Origin: Candidatus Poseidonia sp. | GTDB lineage: Archaea; Thermoplasmatota; Poseidoniia; Poseidoniales; Poseidoniaceae | Direction of reading: 5' to 3' | Assembly (NCBI GenBank): GCA_013330155.1 | Contig: DUIU01000016.1 | Coordinates: 1 to 5,753 of the forward strand | DNA length: 5,753 bases | Shown: one piece after another, positions 1 through 5,753 of the stretch | Layout of the letters: every line of letters begins with the position of its first letter | How positions within the stretch are numbered: position 1 is the first letter of the stretch | The notes under the pieces: model-generated | What the model saw: the letters and a program-made list of their open reading frames with translations, nothing else | Told to the model about the DNA's origin: nothing | The model's database searches: none | Translations under genes and position numbers: made by a program

Positions 1-3000
1 TGGCGAAACCAACCGACCAACCGTCGGGTGCTAGGCCATGGGTCCAGGTCAGTCCAAGGTTGGTGTTGCCTGTGTTGCGAACAACGAATTCCCCGTATGA
101 GAACACATCTGAAATCATTGCATCAATGTGATTGTTAGGCGGTGGCGTGAGGGAAATTCCAAGTTCATCCTTCACCACCAGCGTCGTTATGTTTTGTCTG
201 AAATTGGAGAAGGTGCGCTCGGTACGGATGGTAAATCCGTTGCTGTCGCCTTCTTCAGCCGTCAAGGGGACGCCAAAGATAAATCGAACAGTGGAAGATT
301 CACCGGCCCCCAATGTGAGGAGGATTCTTCGAGAATCTTGCTGATTATCATAGGACACTTGAATGGCCCATTGCGGGTTGTCAGGAAGCACCGAAACATC
401 GAGATCAATGGCGATGTTCCCCGTATTTTCAATGGTCATGTTCATGTGAACTTGCTGGCCGCTGTCAACCGCAACGTCGGGTGAGAGATGGTTTGGCCCA
501 ACCCTTCCATTGTCGTCCTTCAAGTGAACGTCAAAGGATTCCTGGGCGAGCACGGTGATGGTCACGCTTTCGGTGAAGTTCATCAGCGGGTCGGTCATTG
601 AAGTGACCGAACAGGTGACGGTATCGGTCTCTCCAGCCGCAGGGGAGCCACCGGAAACGAGTGGGACATAGACACGCACCGACATCGGGAGATACTCGAG
701 AATGTTCAATGCTTCAAAATCAAGTTGAGACGAATTCGAAATACCCAACATCACTTGCCAACGTTGTTCTGAAACGCAGTCAAGACTGTATTGCGCCGGT
801 GCATTGCCGGTGTTGCGAACCGAGATAGAGAACACACTGGAAGAGCCGGGTAAGGCTTCGAGGCCCGAGGTTCCTGCAGCCACCACTTGAACCTGATCGA
901 GTTGTTCCACCACGACCGTGATTCGTTGGGTGTGGGCCACGGTTGGTTGGTATTCGTAGCGAGCAGTGACCTCAAGCACGTAGGTGCCTGACCTGACATA
1001 GCGAGGGTTGTTTGGATCCGTGGTCAAATCGGCATCAACATCCTCCAGACGCAGATTCATCGATTTGTTGGCGTCGGTTGTACCTTGGGCAGTCAGTGTA
1101 AACGAGGTGGATTCGTTGAACGAACGTGTCCACAAATCTGGGCTGGGTAGGAAGAAGTTATCCCGTCCAGGGACGGGTATTTGGACCATGGTTGCTGAAA
1201 GCAGAACCGATTGGTTGCCTGTGCCTTCGTGAAGAATTGAAAGCGGGACATCAATTCCAGAATCATTGCGTACGTCGAGCGTCATCATGGCGTTAGAAGA
1301 ACGGTCTTCAGAAGACTCTGGGATGCTGCCGTCTTCGTTTTCCACCACCACACGAACACCAAGTGCCATGACCTCAAGGTCTTGGGTCCATACGTTGTTG
1401 TTGGTGCCTGTTGAATCATCGTTCATTTCGCTCACCACGCCACCGGTGTCAACCGTGAGGCGGAGGGTATGAGTCCCAGTGGTTGTGAATTGGTGGAAAA
1501 TGGTGTAGGAGTCGATCATTCCTGGACCGAGAGCAGGCCGTGTAGCGGTTGAAAGAACCGTTTGTGTGGTGGTGTCCTCGAGCATGATGTCAAAGGAAGC
1601 CGTGGAACTGGTCCCTTGATTCACCCAAGCAAGACGAATGGAAATCAAATCGTTCTTGAGGGGGTTTTCTGACGAGGAGAGAATGCTTCCGTCGAAGACT
1701 GCCAAATCAGGCTGGGGCGTAGGGGTAGCAACAGCGCTCACGACCAGGGCGAAGTCCTGTTGAGTTCCACCTCGATGGAGAACCTTGACGATGTAATCGC
1801 CGGCTCCGGAAGGAAGCGTTCCGGGTGCAACACGGATGCGTTCAACGTTGTTGACCGTGTCTGATGCCCCTCCGATGGTGGTGAAGCCCTGAGCGAAATC
1901 ATTGCCGAGCCATTCTGTGCCATCTGGACCGACCAGAACCAAATCAAGGTCGTTCACCAATCGAGCTTGGCTTTGTGGGGCGATGGCGCTGCCCGCTTCA
2001 TCGGTCCAAGCCAGTGTCATGTCGAACCCGTGAGAGGGGTCAATGGAAAAGGAGTAGAGCAAACCAAAACCTGGGGAGAGGACTTTCTTGTCGTCCACAA
2101 ACGTATCCAAGGGCGTTGCCCCGTCCATTGGGAGGACCGTCCGTTCAAGGTCAACTTCACCCCACCCTTCGGCTGCGTTGGGGATATCCGGTGTGCCCAA
2201 ATCGCGGGCACCGTTGATCATGGCTGCTTTCACGAGGGAACTGGATGGAGACGAAACGCCCACTTGTTCTCGAATGAATTCCCGTGTAAGCCCAGCCACA
2301 CCTGAGGCGATGGCCGTCGCTTGTGAGGTGCCGCTGAGGGACATGTAGTAGGAATTACCATCTGCGTGGGCTCCCGTAAGACACGAGGGCCCAGCGGGAT
2401 TCTTTGCTTCCTCTGCGAGACCCGAGCAAATGGCCACACCAGGAGCGACGAGATCAGGCTTCACCCTGCCGTCCAAACTGGGACCTAAGGATGAGAAATT
2501 GACCACTGCACCTGCAGCGGGGGTCCCCGGAGCACCTGTGGTAGAGGCACCAATGGAGATGACGTTCTTGGCCGTTGCCGGCGAAGAGATTTGTGAGGCC
2601 CCTGAAGTACCCCGGTCGCCCACAGAAAAGATTGGGGTCAAGTCCTTTCGATCGTGAACAAATGTGTCAACGGAACGAGCGTCTGCGGTGTATTGGCCGA
2701 AGTTTCCATTGAGGCCCCAAGCGTTCACGGAAATTCGGGCGGTCATTTGTTCCGCATCTCGAAGCATGTCGTAGATTGATCCGATTCGGCCAAAGGTACC
2801 TGTTGGGTCGTGCTCAAGAGCATACATCACGAGGTTGGCAGCAGGAGCAACGCCCCGAGCGCCAACGTCGCCCGTGCCGTTTCCAAGGACTGAAATCGCG
2901 ATGTGTGTCCCGTGTCCACTGTTGCTGTCTGCAGCGGACGGGTCAAGACCAAATTGCGTGTACGTCGCCGCAACTCTACCCGTCAAGTCGGGATGGTTTT

Positions 3001-3892
3001 GATCAAGGCCTGTATCGGCAATGGCGATCATTTCTCCTGAGCCATCAAGGGTGAACGTTGCGTTGTTAGCCACGCCTTGAACACCGGCGATTGACCAAGC
3101 TAGGGCGTTGTGAACTCGGAGTTCCGAAGAGGGTTCAGTCCACAAGATGCGCCCGTCGTGAGCAAGGTGACGGATGAGGACATTCGCCGTATTTGGAGCA
3201 ACAGCGGCATGGCACATCCAAGCATCACACGATGCTTCGACGGCTCCGAAACGGACGAGGTCAGTCGCCAATGCAGCGTAGCCTCCAACACTCAAATCTG
3301 GCGTGGGGATGATGGAGAGGGCTTTTGCCCCGGCGGGTTGAACGATGAGCGATGGGGCGACCCTCCAACCAGGTTGGTGCTGTCCAATCCATCGAACTCC
3401 CTCTTCGTTGCCGAGTTCCTCAAAGACTGAAGGGGATGAGGGTGGCAAACGGACAAGCCAACCCTCATCGTGCAGGATGTCCAACACCGAGAGGTCGTAC
3501 TTTTTGACGAGTTGGTCAAACAACATACCATCCGGACGGTCGAGTTGCACCACGGCCATACCGGTGTGAGCCATGTCGTGAGGCCGCTGATAATCGACTG
3601 GGAGTTCTGGCCCGTCTTGTAAGGTCGGGTCGAATGAACCACCGGCGAGATGGAGAAGGCCGGTGGAAGGTTTCCACGAGGTCGCGACCATGCTCGCCTC
3701 GGGCATGCGTTGCCAATGCGAGGCAGCCAAGGCCAATCGCTCCTCTTCTGAAAGCGTGGTTTCCAAGACCTCCGTCTCCTCGCCAAGAGGCTCTTCCGAA
3801 GTGCCTTCTGCCAAGGCCGAGAGCGGTGTGGACACCAGAAGGAAAAGCACGAGCAAGAGCGAGGCTCTCGAAAGCATAGTCTGCGGACCCAT
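1..3892 (-). CDS. Secreted KP-43-like subtilisin (S8 family) serine peptidase with CARDB and NTGN beta-sandwich repeats; C-terminus beyond the left edge
   Basis: Predicted exported endopeptidase. The frame is open from ATG at 3892 to the left edge: 1297 residues and no stop. Residues 1-28 are a signal peptide (Arg9, a Leu/Val-rich core, an ALA cleavage site before Glu29). Residues 29 to about 268 are a propeptide; its 'VVQLDRP...LVRLPPS...VRWIGQHQPGW' pattern resembles KP-43-type prosegments. The catalytic domain spans about 269-565, with Asp293 (IADTGLD), His327 (SGHGTH) and Ser523 (SGTSQA). It matches KP-43 through NAWG, SSPATAKNVISIGA, VKPDLVAPG and, in the following beta-barrel (about 583-720), LVNDLDLV and GNDF. 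A CARDB domain occupies about 728-841, then beta-sandwich modules with NTGN motifs. The oxyanion Asn is Asp426. Six cysteines are visible, in plausible pairs. ATG at 3877 (Met6) also gives a good signal peptide; no Shine-Dalgarno is well placed for either start. Family membership is firm; activity and surface attachment are inferred. Confidence 0.93.
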   Translation of the reverse strand, partial: MGPQTMLSRASLLLVLFLLVSTPLSALAEGTSEEPLGEETEVLETTLSEEERLALAASHWQRMPEASMVATSWKPSTGLLHLAGGSFDPTLQDGPELPVDYQRPHDMAHTGMAVVQLDRPDGMLFDQLVKKYDLSVLDILHDEGWLVRLPPSSPSVFEELGNEEGVRWIGQHQPGWRVAPSLIVQPAGAKALSIIPTPDLSVGGYAALATDLVRFGAVEASCDAWMCHAAVAPNTANVLIRHLAHDGRILWTEPSSELRVHNALAWSIAGVQGVANNATFTLDGSGEMIAIADTGLDQNHPDLTGRVAATYTQFGLDPSAADSNSGHGTHIAISVLGNGTGDVGARGVAPAANLVMYALEHDPTGTFGRIGSIYDMLRDAEQMTARISVNAWGLNGNFGQYTADARSVDTFVHDRKDLTPIFSVGDRGTSGASQISSPATAKNVISIGASTTGAPGTPAAGAVVNFSSLGPSLDGRVKPDLVAPGVAICSGLAEEAKNPAGPSCLTGAHADGNSYYMSLSGTSQATAIASGVAGLTREFIREQVGVSSPSSSLVKAAMINGARDLGTPDIPNAAEGWGEVDLERTVLPMDGATPLDTFVDDKKVLSPGFGLLYSFSIDPSHGFDMTLAWTDEAGSAIAPQSQARLVNDLDLVLVGPDGTEWLGNDFAQGFTTIGGASDTVNNVERIRVAPGTLPSGAGDYIVKVLHRGGTQQDFALVVSAVATPTPQPDLAVFDGSILSSSENPLKNDLISIRLAWVNQGTSSTASFDIMLEDTTTQTVLSTATRPALGPGMIDSYTIFHQFTTTGTHTLRLTVDTGGVVSEMNDDSTGTNNNVWTQDLEVMALGVRVVVENEDGSIPESSEDRSSNAMMTLDVRNDSGIDVPLSILHEGTGNQSVLLSATMVQIPVPGRDNFFLPSPDLWTRSFNESTSFTLTAQGTTDANKSMNLRLEDVDADLTTDPNNPRYVRSGTYVLEVTARYEYQPTVAHTQRITVVVEQLDQVQVVAAGTSGLEALPGSSSVFSISVRNTGNAPAQYSLDCVSEQRWQVMLGISNSSQLDFEALNILEYLPMSVRVYVPLVSGGSPAAGETDTVTCSVTSMTDPLMNFTESVTITVLAQESFDVHLKDDNGRVGPNHLSPDVAVDSGQQVHMNMTIENTGNIAIDLDVSVLPDNPQWAIQVSYDNQQDSRRILLTLGAGESSTVRFIFGVPLTAEEGDSNGFTIRTERTFSNFRQNITTLVVKDELGISLTPPPNNHIDAMISDVFSYGEFVVRNTGNTNLGLTWTHGLAPDGWSVGFA
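2..892 (-). repeat. Tandem NTGN-type beta-sandwich modules in the subtilase tail
   Basis: Residues about 1001-1297 of the subtilase contain three diverged copies of a module with a '(V/I)xNTGN' turn followed by an alternating hydrophobic strand. The turns start at Asn1027, Asn1156 and Asn1273, so the spacing is 129 and 117 residues. The pattern resembles the NEW3 / COG1470-type Ig-like folds found in the tails of exported archaeal proteins. The first copy has Cys1039 and Cys1094 at a distance that would suit an intradomain disulfide. The last copy is cut by the window edge. Likely roles are a stalk, substrate binding or cell-surface retention; this is inference. Module boundaries are approximate. 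Confidence 0.55.
1370..1711 (-). other. CARDB domain within the subtilase
   Basis: Subtilase residues about 728-841 fit the CARDB (cell adhesion related, bacterial) pattern. It opens with PDLAV, has an 'AWVNQGTSS' turn, a 'LGPGMIDSYT' loop and 'GTHTLRLTVD', and ends with the acidic-to-Asn-rich 'VSEMNDD...TNNN' that closes most CARDB repeats. It directly follows the beta-barrel that ends the KP-43-like core, so it marks the change from catalytic part to extension. Identification is by pattern recognition. Confidence 0.75.
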
Positions 3893-3942
3893 GCGAGGCT
3901 TTTGAAGGAACCTCTTTGGTGTGTTGAGGTTGACGAGCTTGG
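3893..3942. other. 50-bp gap between gap and the subtilase gene
   Basis: Short spacer between the gap stop (TAA, 3945-3943) and the subtilase ATG. On the minus strand I see no T-rich tract that would end gap transcription and no convincing TATA-like element for the subtilase. An AGAGG stretch (3911-3915) lies 18 nt before the ATG, too far for a normal ribosome binding site, and no in-frame start codon lies nearer to it. The subtilase may be translated from a gap read-through transcript, or its promoter may lie within the 3' end of gap; neither is shown. Confidence 0.6.
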
Positions 3943-4980
3943 TTAGAGCCCATTGTAGGCAGAAATAGCCGCATCAGTTTTGGCCACGGAGGCTCGCCAA
4001 TCCGTTTCTGTACCCATCAACGCCCGAATGGCGTCAACGTTTTCTGGAATGACATCGGATTCTTGATGAATCGCTTGGAAATAATACAGCGTGTTCCCGT
4101 CGAGTTTCACCCCGTCTTCCCAGACAAAAATCTCGTGCAGGTCACCCCACTTGCGACCGATGTCCCGTGCATACTCCATCACTTCAGCCGTGGTGGTGAT
4201 GTTCGTCTCAGCACCGTTCATGATAATGATGCGTGGGTTTTGGCTCCAGAGTTCCAACACCGATTCGGTGGTTAATCCATGACCGTCTGGCAAAAAGGCA
4301 ACAATCGAATGGCAATGCATGAGCGTGGTCGGTACGGCAACCGCCATTGAATTAATCTCAATTTCAGGCTTAACCGTCATCACGTCAGGTCCGTGATGGG
4401 AAGGCACCTTGAGGACAGGTTTGATGGCATTGATTGGACCTTTCTTTGAATCACCTGGGTCGGCAGCCCGGCGAATCATGGTGCATTCAACTTTCAATGA
4501 GCCACAGTGCTCGTAAAGCGGGACAAGGGTTCGAGACAATCCAGTGGTGTTGCACGAAACAACACGAGTACCAGCAGCGTGAAGGTTGGCTTCATGGTTC
4601 GCTGAAGAAGTGTAAGACATGCCTGCCATGGCGTGCTTTTCACCGCCTTGGAAAATGTACTTCACACCTGCCTTTTCGTAGGTTTCCTTGTTGGCAGCAC
4701 CCACCTTTCCGGGTGAACAATCAACCACGACGTCGGCAACGGCCAGCAGGTCATCCAAGCCTCCGTGGCAGGTGTATCCTGCTGGTTCAAAGGCGGCGAT
4801 TTTGTCAGCATCGTTGTACGTGCAATAGAGAGGGAACCCCTTGCGGACGGCGAGATCACACCCAAACGCAGGACGGGTTTTAGTGACGCCAATGATTTCC
4901 ATGTCGTCCTGTGCGTCCACCGCATCTGCAACCCGCTTTCCAATCGTACCGTATCCGTTGATGGCGACTTTGATCGTCAT
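3943..4980 (-). CDS. gap: Class II (archaeal-type) NAD(P)-dependent glyceraldehyde-3-phosphate dehydrogenase
   Basis: Cytoplasmic enzyme that reversibly converts glyceraldehyde 3-phosphate, phosphate and NAD(P)+ to 1,3-bisphosphoglycerate. It works in glycolysis or, commonly for the archaeal class, in gluconeogenesis. The 345-residue length is normal for the class. The N-terminal Rossmann motif is VAINGYGTIGKRVADAV (residues 5-21), with TKTRP at 33-37 in the cofactor region. The nucleophile is Cys143 in VVSCNTTGLSRTL. The class-typical FQGGEKH (110-116), SKKGPINAI (178-186), PSHHGPDV (193-200), PTTLMHCHS (217-225, with the catalytic His region) and AIHQESDVIPENVDAIRA (303-320) are all present. 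ATG 4980 is chosen because GGAG lies 6 nt upstream and the protein then begins MTIKVAINGYG, as homologues do. A TTG at 4992 would overlap that ribosome binding site. The gene is complete and shows no defect; it is divergent from the GXGXG gene. The NAD versus NADP preference cannot be read safely from sequence alone. Confidence 0.98.
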   Translation of the reverse strand: MTIKVAINGYGTIGKRVADAVDAQDDMEIIGVTKTRPAFGCDLAVRKGFPLYCTYNDADKIAAFEPAGYTCHGGLDDLLAVADVVVDCSPGKVGAANKETYEKAGVKYIFQGGEKHAMAGMSYTSSANHEANLHAAGTRVVSCNTTGLSRTLVPLYEHCGSLKVECTMIRRAADPGDSKKGPINAIKPVLKVPSHHGPDVMTVKPEIEINSMAVAVPTTLMHCHSIVAFLPDGHGLTTESVLELWSQNPRIIIMNGAETNITTTAEVMEYARDIGRKWGDLHEIFVWEDGVKLDGNTLYYFQAIHQESDVIPENVDAIRALMGTETDWRASVAKTDAAISAYNGL

Positions 4981-4986
4981 AACCTT

Positions 4987-4990
4987 CTCC
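4987..4990 (-). promoter_or_regulatory. Shine-Dalgarno site of gap (decides the start)
   Basis: On the minus strand the sequence GGAGAAGGTT immediately precedes ATG 4980, giving GGAG with a 6-nt spacer. This supports initiation at 4980 rather than at the in-frame TTG at 4992, which shares bases with this site. Confidence 0.75.
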
Positions 4991-5024
4991 AAGCCTTGCT
5001 CATGAAGGCCGTCAATAAAGGCTT
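4991..5024. repeat. Inverted repeat AAGCCTT-N20-AAGGCTT in the divergent intergenic gap
   Basis: AAGCCTT at 4991-4997 and AAGGCTT at 5018-5024 are perfect 7-bp inverted copies with a 20-nt spacer. They lie around the presumed transcription start and TATA-like element of gap. The position would suit a repressor site, but a 7-bp match in a gap of this size can arise by chance, and I recognise no regulator consensus. Confidence 0.25.
5013..5020 (-). promoter_or_regulatory. Possible archaeal TATA-like element for gap
   Basis: CTTTATTG on the minus strand is the most AT-rich octamer in the divergent gap. It is centred about 36 nt upstream of the gap ATG. With the usual archaeal distance of about 25 nt to the transcription start, it would give a leader of roughly 10 nt that still includes the GGAG site. 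It is not a strong TATA consensus, and the purine-rich GAAGAAG just upstream is only a weak BRE candidate. Confidence 0.3.
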
Positions 5025-5066
5025 CTTCAACCTCGGTGTGGAGAAACCATTGGACAAATCACCGAC

Positions 5067-5071
5067 AAGGA
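5067..5071 (+). promoter_or_regulatory. Probable Shine-Dalgarno site of the GXGXG-protein gene
   Basis: AAGGA lies 5 nt before ATG 5077 and is the main reason for choosing that start. A competing GGAG (5040-5043) lies 6 nt before an in-frame TTG at 5050, so the start is not certain. Confidence 0.5.
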
Positions 5072-5076
5072 ACAAC

Positions 5077-5753
5077 ATGGATAGCAGTCTATTTGTGGTG
5101 GAGACACGACCCTCCTTCATGGCGGATGTGAATGCGGTGGTTCAGCGCTCAATGAACATCAATGAAAAATTGGGCCCTCGCCTCATTGCCGCTGCCGAAC
5201 AAAATGCAATTCTAAGAATCGGATGGACCAACGCCGGCGACCCCGTTCCGAAGGATGGAGAACTGGGCCTTTGCCCTGCGCTGCCCGAGGGAGCGCGCCT
5301 TCGTGCCCTCGGGGTCCTCGGTTCCTGGGTCGCAGCCTTTGGAAAAGGGGGCTCTTTCACGCTTCAAGGCGACGCAGGAAGTTATCTTGGAGCCGCCAAT
5401 CAAGGAACATCCGTGGTCTGTGAGCGCATGGCTGGCCACTTTGTTGGCTACCGGATGGCTGCAGGCACCATCACCGTCATGGATGGATGTGGCAGCGATG
5501 CCGGTGCGGAAATGACCGGTGGACACTTGTTCATTCGTGGCGCTGCTGGACCTCGAATCGGAGGGGGCATGGAAGCAGGACTCATCGTTGTTCACGGCGA
5601 CGTCGGGCCCGACCCCGGAGCCGGTATGAGCGGAGGACGAATCGTCATCAACGGTCGTTGCCCAACGCCGCCACCAGGGGTTGTTCTCAGGCCGCTCACC
5701 AAGAAGGAACTCAATGAAATCAACGGGTTGGTCGACGATGAAAGCATGCATGT
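5077..5753 (+). CDS. GXGXG-motif beta-helix protein (glutamate synthase C-terminal / FwdC-like), 5' part; 3' end beyond the right edge
   Basis: 225 residues are visible and the frame is still open at the edge. Residues 1 to about 90 are a non-repetitive region with a helical stretch (about 14-45) and no recognised motif. Residues about 98-193 form five imperfect repeats of about 19 residues with the GxxGxxMxGGxIxVxG pattern: GDAGSYLG, MAGHFVGYRMAAGTITV, DAGAEMTGGHLFIRG, GPRIGGGMEAGLIVVHG and DPGAGMSGGRIVING. This is the right-handed beta-helix of the GXGXG fold found in the glutamate synthase large-subunit C-terminus and in formylmethanofuran dehydrogenase subunit C. The tail PLTKKELNEINGL resembles the end of stand-alone GXGXG proteins, so the stop is probably not far beyond the window. 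In glutamate synthase this domain is structural and borders the ammonia tunnel; a similar role here, with partners encoded to the right, is inference. No catalytic residue can be named. In-frame starts at 5002 (ATG) and 5050 (TTG) are alternatives. Confidence 0.8.
   Translation, partial: MDSSLFVVETRPSFMADVNAVVQRSMNINEKLGPRLIAAAEQNAILRIGWTNAGDPVPKDGELGLCPALPEGARLRALGVLGSWVAAFGKGGSFTLQGDAGSYLGAANQGTSVVCERMAGHFVGYRMAAGTITVMDGCGSDAGAEMTGGHLFIRGAAGPRIGGGMEAGLIVVHGDVGPDPGAGMSGGRIVINGRCPTPPPGVVLRPLTKKELNEINGLVDDESMH

Larger units (their letters stand above)
4981..5076. other. Divergent intergenic region between gap and the GXGXG gene
   Basis: This 96-bp region must hold the 5' signals of both divergent genes if the ATG at 5077 is right. 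For gap it carries a TATA-like octamer and a good ribosome binding site. For the plus-strand gene only AAGGA is seen and no clear TATA box. Both strands are open in one frame over much of it: plus from ATG 5002 into the GXGXG gene, and minus from 5058 into gap. The minus-strand frame encodes a ferritin-tail-like peptide. Confidence 0.6.

Noticed and set aside
3292..3974. Minus-strand open frames (3516-3974 and 3292-3786) overlapping the start of the subtilase
   Set aside because: They are alternative frames of the subtilase 5' part. The frame from 3892 gives a signal peptide, a matching propeptide and then the catalytic triad without interruption.
4434..4883. Plus-strand open frame of 149 codons opposite gap
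   Set aside because: It lies antisense within the unmistakable gap coding sequence, and its product is Arg/Cys/His/Trp-rich with no recognisable motif. It is a shadow frame.
4981..4992. TTG at 4992 as the gap start (349 residues)
   Set aside because: It would place the start within its own ribosome binding site. ATG 4980 has the correct spacing and gives the N-terminus normal for the family.
4978..5003. Tiny minus-strand ORF of 8 codons (from ATG 5003) whose TGA overlaps the gap ATG, as a possible leader peptide
   Set aside because: It has no good ribosome binding site and no attenuator structure around it. An 8-codon ORF ending in ATGA arises easily by chance.
5212..5751. Minus-strand open frame of 179 codons opposite the GXGXG gene
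   Set aside because: It is antisense to a frame with clear five-fold GXGXG repeats. The product has no domain pattern and looks like a complement of Gly-rich repeats.
5077..5753. Naming the plus-strand gene fwdC or gltB
   Set aside because: Only the shared GXGXG fold is visible. The N-terminal 90 residues do not settle the choice, and the neighbours that would decide it lie outside the window.
1..5753. CRISPR arrays, tRNA or rRNA genes, insertion sequences, attachment sites, rho-independent-like terminators
   Set aside because: I read both strands for them and found no regularly spaced repeats, cloverleaf-like sequence, transposase motif, or GC hairpin followed by a T run. Coding sequence covers nearly the whole window.

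Overview
The window holds parts of three protein genes and two short intergenic gaps. It most likely comes from a planktonic archaeon of the Poseidoniales (Marine Group II Euryarchaeota) or a close relative. The archaeal assignment rests on the class II (archaeal-type) glyceraldehyde-3-phosphate dehydrogenase. The narrower guess is inference from moderate GC content, dense coding, and a very long secreted subtilase with CARDB and NTGN-type beta-sandwich modules, a gene type I associate with that group.

Layout. Positions 2-3892 (minus strand) are one uninterrupted reading frame of 1297 codons with no stop before the left edge. It encodes a signal peptide, a propeptide, a KP-43-like S8 subtilisin domain with its beta-barrel, a CARDB domain and further beta-sandwich repeats. 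A 50-bp gap (3893-3942) separates it from gap on the same strand (3943-4980, 345 residues, complete). A 96-bp divergent gap (4981-5076) follows. Then a plus-strand gene starts at about 5077 and runs off the right edge. It encodes a GXGXG beta-helix protein of the glutamate synthase C-terminal / formylmethanofuran dehydrogenase subunit C type.

How they fit. gap is a central carbon enzyme and the subtilase is an exported protein-degrading enzyme. They are co-directional and close, and no terminator is visible between them, so read-through transcription is possible. A shared function is not shown. The GXGXG gene is transcribed away from them and probably belongs to a separate unit to the right.

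The most interesting signal is inside the subtilase. The Asp/His/Ser triad is intact, but the oxyanion-hole Asn is replaced by Asp, and the usually invariant residues around the catalytic His and Ser are changed too. A second curiosity is a ferritin-tail-like peptide encoded in frame just upstream of gap. I saw no tRNA, rRNA, CRISPR array, insertion sequence or clear terminator.
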